From Nitrososphaerota archaeon (GTDB lineage: Archaea; Thermoproteota; Nitrososphaeria; Nitrososphaerales; Gagatemarchaeaceae), in contig VBPK01000034.1 of the NCBI GenBank assembly GCA_005877225.1, forward strand, positions 1 to 10,970: a stretch of 10,970 bases of DNA, given 5' to 3'. The notes under the pieces are model-generated. The model ran no database searches, was not told the DNA's origin, and worked only from the letters and a program-made list of their open reading frames with translations. Shown here piece after piece: positions 1 through 6,715 of the stretch. The position numbers were made by a program, and so were the translations under genes. Every line of letters begins with the position of its first letter. Position 1 is the stretch's first letter.

Positions 1-77
1 TCCCCCGCCACCCCGGTCCTGCTGACTATCTGGACGACCTCAGCGGATGTGAGTGCCTCAACTTCTCGCTTGCTCAC
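1..77 (-). CDS. rps28e: Small ribosomal subunit protein eS28 (partial, 3' end beyond window)
   Basis: Reading the minus strand from a GTG at 77 gives an N-terminus (SKREVEALTSAEV, then VQIVSRTGVAG) that matches archaeal/eukaryotic eS28, a protein of about 70 residues in the small ribosomal subunit. Only 26 codons are present, because the gene runs off the left edge. The GTG start overlaps the TGA stop of the upstream rpl7ae by 4 nt (GTGA), the usual pattern for translational coupling. An L7Ae-eS28 pair is a common archaeal gene order, which supports the call. The product name rests on the short match to the family start and on this context. Confidence 0.85.
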   Translation of the reverse strand, partial: MSKREVEALTSAEVVQIVSRTGVAG

Positions 78-454
78 GCGGCCTTCTTCAACCTCGTCAG
101 CTCTTGGGTGACCTGCTCGAGAATCTGCGACCCCTCGCCCGCCTCGACGACGGCCGCTGAGGCCGTGGGGACGTCGATCCCAATGGCTGGGCCAATCTGC
201 GCCCTCGAGGGCACGAAGACGTACGGAATCTTCTTCTCCTCACAGATAATCGGGAGATGGGCGACAACCTCGGGGGGCTGGACATCCTCGGCGATGACGA
301 CGAGTTTAGCGATCCCTCTCTCTATCGCCTTCGTCGTCTCATTCGTGCCCTTCCTCACTTTGCCCGTCCTCGAGGCTTGCCTCAGTACCTCGTAGGATGC
401 TTCGGCTACTTCCTTCGGCGTCTCGAACTTCACGTAGTAAGGCTTGGGGGTCAT
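74..454 (-). CDS. rpl7ae: Ribosomal protein L7Ae (eL8), kink-turn RNA-binding protein
   Basis: The gene encodes 126 residues, the normal length for archaeal L7Ae. The family's RNA-binding signature KGTNETTKAIERG (residues 35-47) and the AEDVQPPEVVAHLP segment (55-68) are both present and intact. In archaea L7Ae is a large-subunit protein. It also binds kink-turns in box C/D and H/ACA guide RNPs and RNase P. The ATG at 454 gives the standard length. The gene is separated from gltX by 231 bp and has its own A/T-rich promoter candidate, while rps28e overlaps its stop codon, so rpl7ae-rps28e is probably a separate transcription unit. In some archaea L7Ae controls its own mRNA through a kink-turn, but no convincing kink-turn was found in the short leader here. 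Confidence 0.95.
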   Translation of the reverse strand: MTPKPYYVKFETPKEVAEASYEVLRQASRTGKVRKGTNETTKAIERGIAKLVVIAEDVQPPEVVAHLPIICEEKKIPYVFVPSRAQIGPAIGIDVPTASAAVVEAGEGSQILEQVTQELTRLKKAA

Positions 455-490
455 CTTGAAAATCGCCCATTTACAGCCCGCTACCCTAGA

Positions 491-498
491 TACTTAAG
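491..498 (-). promoter_or_regulatory. Candidate TATA box for rpl7ae-rps28e
   Basis: The minus strand reads CTTAAGTA here, centred about 40 nt upstream of the rpl7ae ATG. With archaeal TATA-to-start spacing of about 25 nt this predicts a leader of roughly 15 nt. It is the best A/T-rich element in an otherwise G/C-rich spacer. Assigned by composition and position only. Confidence 0.4.
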
Positions 499-659
499 GG
501 TTGGGCGGTCAGGAGAATTTGGGGCGAGGATTTCCACAGAAACACGGGGGAGGGCGTGTCTCGCAGCATCATTCCCTTGACGGGCGGTCGAAAGAAGGCA
601 AGCTTCCTTGTGGGAATGCACAACCCAGAACTTCGCGAGCTAACAAACACCGCCCGTTT

Positions 660-673
660 CCAAGAAAAGTTGG
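660..673 (-). terminator. Possible transcription terminator of the gltX operon
   Basis: About 13-26 nt past the gltX stop the minus strand reads CCAACTTTTCTTGG, a 4-bp inverted repeat (CCAA/TTGG) around a T-rich core (TTTTCTT). Archaeal termination is driven mainly by short T tracts in the nontemplate strand. Position and T tract fit, but the element is short and weak. Confidence 0.3.
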
Positions 674-685
674 CACTTCACTGAC

Positions 686-2416
686 TTATTTGTGCGCCAG
701 TACGCAGGTGTCCCGCGAATCGACCCTGCAGAACCCGTACCTGATGAACTGGATGATCTGCCCCAGGTCGAGGTGGCGGAACGACTCCTCCACGAGCCCC
801 TTCGTGGTGAGGAGGCTCTTCCTATTCACCGAGCCGTCTTCATTGTAGAGCGGGCCGGGCTCGAGTACGTTGAGCTTCGTCTTCAGGTCGGTGACCCACT
901 GGATTTTCGGAATATCCTGAATCACCTCCGCGCTGTGGAATTGTGCTGTTATCAGTTTGGTCTTCTTCCCGAGTATCTGAATGTTGTACTGCTCGATGAG
1001 CCGAACGACCGTGCCCGCCTTCATCCCCAGCGCGTCTCGCTTCGGGACGAAGAAGAAACCCGAGGTCTCGATCGTCCTGCTCCCCAAATCCTTCTCGGGG
1101 TGATACGGGATTCTCGCCTCCTTTGACGGCGCATCCTTCACGTGGAGAGCGATGGGGTCCGGGACGAACATCAACCTCTTCGAAAGTGGGTCGAGGAGCT
1201 TTCTGTTCACGGCGAAGAGAAGGGACCAGTCGTACTCATGCTCGGTCTTCGTGTAACCGACCTGGAGAGTGAATTGCTTGATCGATTCTGGCAGGATTCC
1301 CCTCCTCTTGACACCCTCGATCGTGGGCATCCTCGGGTCGTCCCACCCGCCGACTAGCTTCTTCTCGACGAGGGGGCGGAGTAACCTCTTGGAGACCGGG
1401 GTCCCCTTGAAGTTGAACCTGGAGAACTGGAGGACGGTGACGGGTTGGAAGGAGAGGAACGTCCTTATCAGCTCCTGGAGATCGAGATGAAACTCCGAGC
1501 TGCGGAGGACATGAGTTATCTTGCAGAGCTCGTCCTCGACCACGACCTCGAAGTCGTACGTGGGCCAGACCGAATACCTCGAGCCGGTTAAGGGGTGGGG
1601 GTGCTCTATCACCCTGAAGATGTTCGGGTCTCTCAGGGAGTAGTCGAGGCTCTTCATCTCTCCCCTCAGTCTTATGACGTACTCCCCCTCTCCATATTTC
1701 TTCGAAATCATCCGGTTCCAAATCTCCAGGTTCTTCTCGAAAGACTGCCCCCTGTGCTCGCATGCTGTCCCCGAGAACCTGAGCTTCTTCACCTTCGCCT
1801 CGTCGCATCCGCAGGCATACGCGTTCCCCTCCGAGAGAAGCTTCTGACCGTACTCGTACAGTATCTCTAGGTCGCTCGACACGCTCTTTTCGTAGTCCCA
1901 CTTTATCCCGAGCCACCGGCTCCCCTCCCTGAAACTTTCGTAATAGCGAGGTTCGACCTTCCTCGGGTTGGTGTCCTCGAAGCGGAGCCAGAGCTTCCCG
2001 TTGTATCTCTCGGCATAGACCGAGTTGATCGTGAAGGCCATCCCGTGCCCTATGTGCATGAACCCCGAAGGCTCCGGCGGCAGCCTGAAAGCGAGCGCCC
2101 CCTTCACATTGGGAAGGGGGGGAAGCCCGATTCGCCCCTCCTCCCTCTCTCTCGGCGCGATATCGGCATCGGAGTATCTCTCGCGGAGGAGCGCCCGCTG
2201 ATTCTCGACTGTCATAGCGTTCACCTCTCTCACCCTCTCCTCGACCGCTCGAGCGACCTCCTTCGCGCTGGTGCGCAGCTCGGGATAGTCCCCGATCACC
2301 TTGCTGATGACCGCGCCGACCTCGGCTTTGCCGTCGTGGCGAAGAGCGTTAAGCAGGGCGTTTCTCTCGACCGATGCGACGGCGTTTTCCGGGAGGCCGT
2401 CTTCCCGGTTTACCAC
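686..2416 (-). CDS. gltX: Glutamyl-tRNA synthetase (archaeal type)
   Basis: This is a class I aminoacyl-tRNA synthetase that charges tRNA with glutamate. In organisms lacking GlnRS it also charges tRNA-Gln for amidation. From the GTG at 2416 it is 576 residues, usual for archaeal GluRS. The HIGH motif is at residues 121-124 (PPEPSGFMHIGHG context) and the KMSKS-equivalent is VSKR at 341-344, followed by the family segment GWDDPRMPT. FEDTNPRKVEP (147-157) and the THVLRSSEF region (301-309) are also typical. Cysteines in ACGCDE (201-206) and TACEH (217-221) may form a metal site. The GTG overlaps the idsA stop by 7 nt. An in-frame start at 2482 would add 22 residues unlike the family N-terminus, so the shorter form is preferred. 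It is the last gene of the isoprenoid cluster before a spacer. Confidence 0.93.
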   Translation of the reverse strand: MVNREDGLPENAVASVERNALLNALRHDGKAEVGAVISKVIGDYPELRTSAKEVARAVEERVREVNAMTVENQRALLRERYSDADIAPREREEGRIGLPPLPNVKGALAFRLPPEPSGFMHIGHGMAFTINSVYAERYNGKLWLRFEDTNPRKVEPRYYESFREGSRWLGIKWDYEKSVSSDLEILYEYGQKLLSEGNAYACGCDEAKVKKLRFSGTACEHRGQSFEKNLEIWNRMISKKYGEGEYVIRLRGEMKSLDYSLRDPNIFRVIEHPHPLTGSRYSVWPTYDFEVVVEDELCKITHVLRSSEFHLDLQELIRTFLSFQPVTVLQFSRFNFKGTPVSKRLLRPLVEKKLVGGWDDPRMPTIEGVKRRGILPESIKQFTLQVGYTKTEHEYDWSLLFAVNRKLLDPLSKRLMFVPDPIALHVKDAPSKEARIPYHPEKDLGSRTIETSGFFFVPKRDALGMKAGTVVRLIEQYNIQILGKKTKLITAQFHSAEVIQDIPKIQWVTDLKTKLNVLEPGPLYNEDGSVNRKSLLTTKGLVEESFRHLDLGQIIQFIRYGFCRVDSRDTCVLAHK

Positions 2417-3483
2417 TGCCGCTCGACCGAGTACCTTGCGACTCGGGTCAGGAGTTCGACCGACTCCTTCTCCCCCTTCCACTCCACCGTGCCGAGGACC
2501 GCGAGCGCCTCCCCGAGAAGTTGTGCCGCCTTCCCCTGTGCGTACTTAATCGCCCCGTGTTTCTTCATCAGCGAGATGACGTAACGGATGTCTTCCGCAG
2601 TCTTTCGATTCCTGCTCTTGCCCATTATCTTCAGAACCTTCTCCCTCTCGCCGCGCTCGGCTACCTCGAGCAACCTGAGAAGGATCAGCGTCCTCTTTCC
2701 TTCGAGTATGTCGTCGGAACTCTCTTTCCCGTACTTCTCGGCGTCGCCCACCAGGTTGAGGGCGTCGTCCTGTATCTGGAAGGCCATCCCGAGTTTGGTC
2801 CCGAACTCGAGGAGTTTCTTTAGCTCCTCCTCCCCCGCCCCCGCTACGATCGCACCGAGCCTGCAGGGGCTAGTCACGGTGTACCATGAGGTCTTCCTGG
2901 AAACCATCTCGAGGTAGTCGGACTCGTTTAGCTTCCACTTGTTCTCTACCACCCACACAAGCTCCATGTGCTGCCCCTCCGTCGTCTCGTTGACCATCCT
3001 CGAGAATTCCTCGAGTATCCTTAGCGTCCTCTCTTCCCCGAGAGGCTTCCTGTTCCTCAGAAGGAAGCCCCACATCCTGGCGTGCAGGGCGTCGCCCGCG
3101 TTGATCGCGAGCCCCTCGTCGTACTTCCTGTGAAGGGTAGGCTCTCCTCTCCGCAGCTCGGAACTGTCCTCGATGTCGTCGTGGATTAGGATCCAGTTTT
3201 GAAAGAGCTCGATGCATGCGGCGGTGAGGAGGCTCTCGCTCTCCTCCCCCCCGAGTGCCCTGCAGGTTGTAACGCAAAAGAATGGGCGGAGTCCCTTCCC
3301 CTTTCGCTGGGGGTAGTCCCTCATCATCCTGTAGAGGAGGTCGACCTCCTTCAGCGGGCTCGAGGAGGGGAGGAGCTGGTTGAGGATGACGTCGTCGACC
3401 CTCGACTTGACCCTCGCGACCTCATCGAGGAGGGAGGCCATCCCTGATTTCGACCTGTTCGTGAATCGTGCGTGCTGGGTCAT
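2410..3483 (-). CDS. idsA: Geranylgeranyl diphosphate synthase-type polyprenyl synthase
   Basis: A trans-isoprenyl diphosphate synthase of 357 residues that condenses IPP with allylic diphosphates, providing the C20 (possibly C15) chain for archaeal ether lipids. Visible motifs are KGKGLRP (61-67, substrate binding), the first aspartate-rich motif DDIED (102-106) followed by RRGEPTLHRK, and the second motif QDDALN (238-243). In the second motif the fifth position is Asn rather than Asp, a known variant. The residue five positions before the first motif, which helps set chain length in this family, is Trp97, a bulky side chain expected to cap the product pocket. The ATG at 3483 overlaps the ipk stop as ATGA, which supports that start; Met15 is an alternative start giving a protein closer to family length. 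Exact product length cannot be read from the sequence. Confidence 0.9.
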   Translation of the reverse strand: MTQHARFTNRSKSGMASLLDEVARVKSRVDDVILNQLLPSSSPLKEVDLLYRMMRDYPQRKGKGLRPFFCVTTCRALGGEESESLLTAACIELFQNWILIHDDIEDSSELRRGEPTLHRKYDEGLAINAGDALHARMWGFLLRNRKPLGEERTLRILEEFSRMVNETTEGQHMELVWVVENKWKLNESDYLEMVSRKTSWYTVTSPCRLGAIVAGAGEEELKKLLEFGTKLGMAFQIQDDALNLVGDAEKYGKESSDDILEGKRTLILLRLLEVAERGEREKVLKIMGKSRNRKTAEDIRYVISLMKKHGAIKYAQGKAAQLLGEALAVLGTVEWKGEKESVELLTRVARYSVERQW

Positions 3484-4259
3484 ACTACCACCGTCCCGTA
3501 GAAGTCCAGGCCCTTCAAGGCTTTCGCGAATTCAGCTCTCCTAAAACCGGAGACAAAACTTACTCTCGTGCCCAGAGAAGCGATCTTCGCCGCGACCTCA
3601 AGCTTTAGCTTGATTCCCCCAGTCGCGTCGTCTCCGAGGCCCACCTTAAGCTTGCTCATCTGGGAGACTGATATCGTCCGGAGGAGGTTCCCCCTCTCCC
3701 ACTTCTTCTCCGCCCCACCTCGATAGACACCGTCGACGTCCAGGGCGAAGACACAGCGGACCGGCTTCAGGACCTTGGCCAACTCGTGCATGATCGTGTC
3801 TCCCGAAAGGATTCTGAAGCCTCTCGGATATGACGAGACATCGCCGAAGGTCACGGGGCAGAGCCCGGAGGAGAGAAGCCTCCCGAGCCAGGACCTCGTG
3901 TGCTTCTCGTTGGAACTCACGAGGAGGTCGAAGGGAGCGAAAGGGTAGGTCTCCACGCCCGCCCCCATCAAGGTTCTGCAGACCAGTTGATTGAGCGCGT
4001 ACATAGCGTCTCGCGTCTTGCTGACCCCTTCCCCGCCTCGTGAGTAGGCTCCGGAGGTGAGGCCGTATTCCTTTGCGACAGGGTGACCGAAAGAGCCGCC
4101 GCCGTGGACGAGGACGACTGGTTGGTGAGACGCGGCTATCTCCTTTCCCAAAGCCGATACCACTTCTTCTCTGAACGAGAAAGGCTTCGCCTTGTCTGTG
4201 ATCACAGATCCGCCGAGTTTCGCGAGAATTACTGGAGCCAACTCTTTACCCCCTCGCAT
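3480..4259 (-). CDS. ipk: Isopentenyl phosphate kinase
   Basis: An amino acid kinase superfamily enzyme that phosphorylates isopentenyl phosphate to isopentenyl diphosphate, the last step of the archaeal mevalonate route. Evidence includes AKLGGSVITDK (13-23, nucleotide and phosphate binding) and HGGGSFGH (52-59). The latter contains the histidine that recognises the phosphate substrate and separates this family from other amino acid kinases. GDTIMHE (153-159), LDVDGVY (173-179) and ATGGIKLKLE (212-221) follow. The ATG at 4259 gives 259 residues and a 31-nt overlap with mvk. A TTG at 4241 is also possible: it lies just after GAGGGGGTAAAGAG, a purine-rich ribosome-binding-like stretch, and would give an N-terminus closer to the family. 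Adjacent to mvk and idsA, as expected for the pathway. Confidence 0.93.
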   Translation of the reverse strand: MRGGKELAPVILAKLGGSVITDKAKPFSFREEVVSALGKEIAASHQPVVLVHGGGSFGHPVAKEYGLTSGAYSRGGEGVSKTRDAMYALNQLVCRTLMGAGVETYPFAPFDLLVSSNEKHTRSWLGRLLSSGLCPVTFGDVSSYPRGFRILSGDTIMHELAKVLKPVRCVFALDVDGVYRGGAEKKWERGNLLRTISVSQMSKLKVGLGDDATGGIKLKLEVAAKIASLGTRVSFVSGFRRAEFAKALKGLDFYGTVVV

Positions 4260-5161
4260 GGAACGTTTGTCTGGAAAGATTCGTACCCCCTCAACTTCAG
4301 CTCCGCGATGAGGGCGTCGGTGCTCCCCTCCCTCGGGATAGCGAAGACGCTACCCCCTCCTCCAGCCCCGGTCAACTTTGCCCCGTAGCAGCCAAGCGCG
4401 AGAAGCAGGTCGACCAACCTATCTAGCTTCGGGGTCGATGCACCCACCGTTGAGAGGACCGCGTGGTTGTAGGTCAGGAGTCTTCCCAACTCCTGCATAT
4501 CCCCATTGACGAGCCTCGTTGCGGCGAGCTCAGAGATGAATGAGGCGGAGTTGGCCAGCCCCGCGAAGAGCCCGGGATACTTCACATTCATCCGCGAGAC
4601 TCTGTCGATGAGAATCCTCGTGCTCCTCTTCGTTCCCGACTGGACGATGAGGAACCTTCTCGAGCCGGCGAACTTGACCCTTTTGGCTTCTTCCCCCATC
4701 TTGTACAGGATGACGCCTCCCGTCGCACAGACGTTGACGTCAATCCCAGACGGTCTTCCATGGATCGCGGTCTCCCCCGTCATCGCGTAGCGCGATATCT
4801 CGCTCGCGTCGAGCTCTACTCCCTTTAGCTTCGTGAGGGCTGATGCGACGGCCACCATCGTCGCGGCGGACGACCCCAGGCCAGAACTCTCTGGAACCCG
4901 GGAGGTTATCCGGATTAGGACCCTCGGATTGAAGCGCAACTCGTCCGAGATCTTCGTCACGACCCTCGCGACGGGGGCCAGTCTCTTCTTCGATGAATCA
5001 TTCGTTCGGTGTCCGTCGGACTCGATGGCCATTTCGTCCGCCTCGCTCGCCTCGACCCTGACCCTCCTCTCGACCGCCGCGGCGAGCGCCCAGGCCCCGT
5101 GAACGACGAAGTGTTCGCCCGTGATGATGGCCTTGCACGGTGCCTCCGCAACAGCCTTCAA
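4229..5161 (-). CDS. mvk: Mevalonate kinase
   Basis: A GHMP-family kinase of 310 residues, the usual archaeal size, that phosphorylates mevalonate to mevalonate 5-phosphate. Motifs in order are APCKAIITGEH (7-17), the GHMP ATP-binding loop PESSGLGSSAA (90-100), HGRPSGID (134-141, with the likely catalytic Asp141) and GAKLTGAGGGG (260-270). All key residues are present. The start must be TTG at 5161. The preceding codon but one is the in-frame TAG of the MEMO gene, and no ATG or GTG occurs between that stop and the conserved APCKAIITGEH segment. The start therefore sits only 3 nt after the upstream stop, suggesting reinitiation by terminating ribosomes. No clear Shine-Dalgarno sequence was seen. 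Confidence 0.95.
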   Translation of the reverse strand: MKAVAEAPCKAIITGEHFVVHGAWALAAAVERRVRVEASEADEMAIESDGHRTNDSSKKRLAPVARVVTKISDELRFNPRVLIRITSRVPESSGLGSSAATMVAVASALTKLKGVELDASEISRYAMTGETAIHGRPSGIDVNVCATGGVILYKMGEEAKRVKFAGSRRFLIVQSGTKRSTRILIDRVSRMNVKYPGLFAGLANSASFISELAATRLVNGDMQELGRLLTYNHAVLSTVGASTPKLDRLVDLLLALGCYGAKLTGAGGGGSVFAIPREGSTDALIAELKLRGYESFQTNVPCEGVKSWLQ

Positions 5162-5164
5162 TGT

Positions 5165-6004
5165 CTAGACGAATCTCAAGGATGCGTACCCGACAACTTC
5201 GTTCATATCCCTTGTGGTCTCTCCGCTATTCGAGTACTTCAGAAGCTCCCCTTTCTTGAACCCGAGTTTCTTGCACGCCTGGATGACCGTGGCGATCGCT
5301 CCGTATCCGCAGGCCGTCACGTTCAACCTCTCGAGAGTTCCGTAGAAACCCTCCAGGTCCAGAGCTTCGACCCTGTTGAGGAGCTGTGAATCTTTCGACC
5401 TGGCCTGCTCCGCGGTCTCGTAGTGAGTGAGGTCTGAAGAGGCGATTAGGACGGCGTCCCTCCCTTCGAGAAGGTTTGCTATCCCCTCCCCGAGCGTTCG
5501 GGCCGTCTCTATGTCCTGAAACCCCAGCGAGATGGGAAGCATTGAGAACTCCCCGTATATGTGCTGTAGGAATGGGAGCTGCACCTCGAGGGAGTGCTCC
5601 ATCCTGTGAGCGGAGGGGTCGAAATCGAGTATCCCCGTCGACTCCACGATCTTCCTCGCCGCCTCCGCGTCGACTGAAACCGGGCCGAGGGGTGTCTCCC
5701 ACCGCCCCTCCTTGAAGGTCGCGACGCCGCTCCCCACCGCGTAGTGATTCGGCCCTACGATCACCACGAGTTCCGGATTGCGAAGCGAGGAGACGTGGAG
5801 GTAAGTGTGAGCCGCGACCGGTCCCGAGTAGACGTAACCTGCGTGAGGAGAGAGGCAGGGTACGACACCACTCGAGAGGTACTCCGGGGGCGGTTCGCCC
5901 CCCGGCCCGAGCCTGTGGAGGTAAGAGGCCCTGATGAGTTCCTTCAGTTCTTGGGGGTCGGCGGGGTAGAAGGCCCCCGCGACTGCGGGTCTCCTCACCT
6001 GCAC
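5165..6004 (-). CDS. MEMO family protein (AmmeMemoRadiSam system protein B-like)
   Basis: The protein is 279 residues, normal for the MEMO family, which is related to class III extradiol dioxygenases. It starts with the family signature RRPAVAGAFYP (4-14). It then shows PHAGYVYSG (53-61), GPNHY (84-88), EHSLEVQLPFLQ (136-147), SSDLTHY (189-195) and NVTACGYGA (228-236). The metal-ligand candidates His54, His87 and Cys232 are kept. Its biochemical role in archaea is not established. In many archaea a MEMO gene sits beside mevalonate-pathway genes, as here directly upstream of mvk, so a link to isoprenoid metabolism is a fair inference but unproven. The start is GTG at 6004 (or GTG at codon 3), since no ATG lies between the in-frame rpsB stop at 6041 and the signature. 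A/T-rich TAATTAA is centred 26 nt upstream. Confidence 0.92.
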   Translation of the reverse strand: MQVRRPAVAGAFYPADPQELKELIRASYLHRLGPGGEPPPEYLSSGVVPCLSPHAGYVYSGPVAAHTYLHVSSLRNPELVVIVGPNHYAVGSGVATFKEGRWETPLGPVSVDAEAARKIVESTGILDFDPSAHRMEHSLEVQLPFLQHIYGEFSMLPISLGFQDIETARTLGEGIANLLEGRDAVLIASSDLTHYETAEQARSKDSQLLNRVEALDLEGFYGTLERLNVTACGYGAIATVIQACKKLGFKKGELLKYSNSGETTRDMNEVVGYASLRFV

Positions 6005-6026
6005 GTGGATGGACTCTCCCGGTCTC

Positions 6027-6033
6027 TTAATTA
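6027..6033 (-). promoter_or_regulatory. Candidate internal promoter for memo-mvk-ipk-idsA-gltX
   Basis: In the 36-bp gap after rpsB the minus strand contains TAATTAA, centred about 26 nt before the GTG start of the MEMO gene. This is the spacing expected for a TATA box driving a leaderless mRNA. It would let the isoprenoid genes be transcribed separately from the ribosomal protein genes upstream. Inferred from composition and spacing only. Confidence 0.4.
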
Positions 6034-6040
6034 GGAATCG

Positions 6041-6712
6041 TCACTCGGCTTCGGTCTCTATCTGCTCTTCCTCGAGGAGCTTGGTCTCGAAGTCCTCGAT
6101 CGCGTACTTCATCGGCTGGTCGGGAGAGAGCAACCCAGCATGGGTAAGGACGGCACGGGCGAGGAGCCAGAAGATCGCAGCGATTGCCTTTCGACCTCTG
6201 TTGTTTCCGGGGATGACCAGGTCGATATCGTCCGTGACGTTGTCGGTGTCGCAGACGGCAATGACGGGTATGCCGAGTTTCCCTGCCTCCACGACCGCCT
6301 GTGCGTCGGAGAGTGGGTCGGCGACGAGGACGAGCTCAGCGTCGATGTGGCCCGGGTAGAGGGGATTGGTGAACGTACCTGGCATGAACCGACCCACCTG
6401 CGGAATCGCGCCGGTCAGCTCGCAGAACTTCTCGACCGCGTTCGCCCCGTAGTCCTTGCTCGTGTAGACGACGGTGTTCTGGGGGCCGGTGAAGGCGATG
6501 AACTTCCCGGCGATGTCAATCCTTTGCAGGGTCTTGGAGTAGTCGATCATATGAAGGCCGTCTGGTCGGGGGCGCGTCGTGAAGGATTCCATCGTCTTCG
6601 TCCTGACGGGCGTTCCTATCCTGATGCCCGTGGCCAGTAGAGCCTTTTCCGAAAGCTGAGCTATCACTATCTTCTCGGCGGAGCCGGATTCGTCCTCCTC
6701 GTACTGGGACAA
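6041..6712 (-). CDS. rpsB: Small ribosomal subunit protein uS2
   Basis: A protein of 223 residues matching archaeal/eukaryotic uS2, an assembly protein of the small subunit. Conserved segments are ATGIRIGTPVRTKTMESF, PDGLHMIDYSKTLQRI, the PGTFTNPLYPG region, LVLVADPLSDAQAVVEA, GIPVIAVCDTDN and DLVIPGNNRGRKAIAAIFWLLARA. The C-terminus is acidic, as is common in archaea. The start is TTG at 6712, three nucleotides after the in-frame TAG of eno. The only other candidate is a GTG at codon 16, because no ATG is available upstream of the conserved core. Its position after rpoN and eno is a classical archaeal gene order. Confidence 0.95.
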   Translation of the reverse strand: MSQYEEDESGSAEKIVIAQLSEKALLATGIRIGTPVRTKTMESFTTRPRPDGLHMIDYSKTLQRIDIAGKFIAFTGPQNTVVYTSKDYGANAVEKFCELTGAIPQVGRFMPGTFTNPLYPGHIDAELVLVADPLSDAQAVVEAGKLGIPVIAVCDTDNVTDDIDLVIPGNNRGRKAIAAIFWLLARAVLTHAGLLSPDQPMKYAIEDFETKLLEEEQIETEAE

Positions 6713-6715
6713 CCC

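Larger units (their letters stand above)
455..685. other. Intergenic spacer between gltX and rpl7ae, no gene recognised
   Basis: This 231-bp stretch holds the candidate gltX terminator, the candidate rpl7ae promoter and a small inverted repeat (CATTCCC at 570-576 with GGGAATG at 612-618). No tRNA fold, ribosomal RNA fragment or protein of recognisable family was found on either strand. Open frames crossing it are in the antisense direction and look like composition artefacts. Confidence 0.6.

Noticed and set aside
509..575. Box C/D guide RNA or kink-turn on the minus strand (ATGATGC about 570, CTGA at 509-512)
   Set aside because: The C box is imperfect, the flanking bases do not form a terminal stem, and no clear C'/D' boxes lie between.
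1236..1916. A 226-codon Arg/Glu-rich frame overlapping gltX in another minus-strand frame
   Set aside because: It is a shadow of gltX in G/C-rich DNA with no family-like motif; similar antisense frames over eno, memo and idsA were dismissed for the same reason.
2417..2482. Longer gltX start at 2482
   Set aside because: The 22 extra residues (MEGGEGVGRTPDPSRK and on) are an out-of-frame reading of the idsA end and do not resemble GluRS N-termini; GTG 2416 overlapping the idsA stop fits better.
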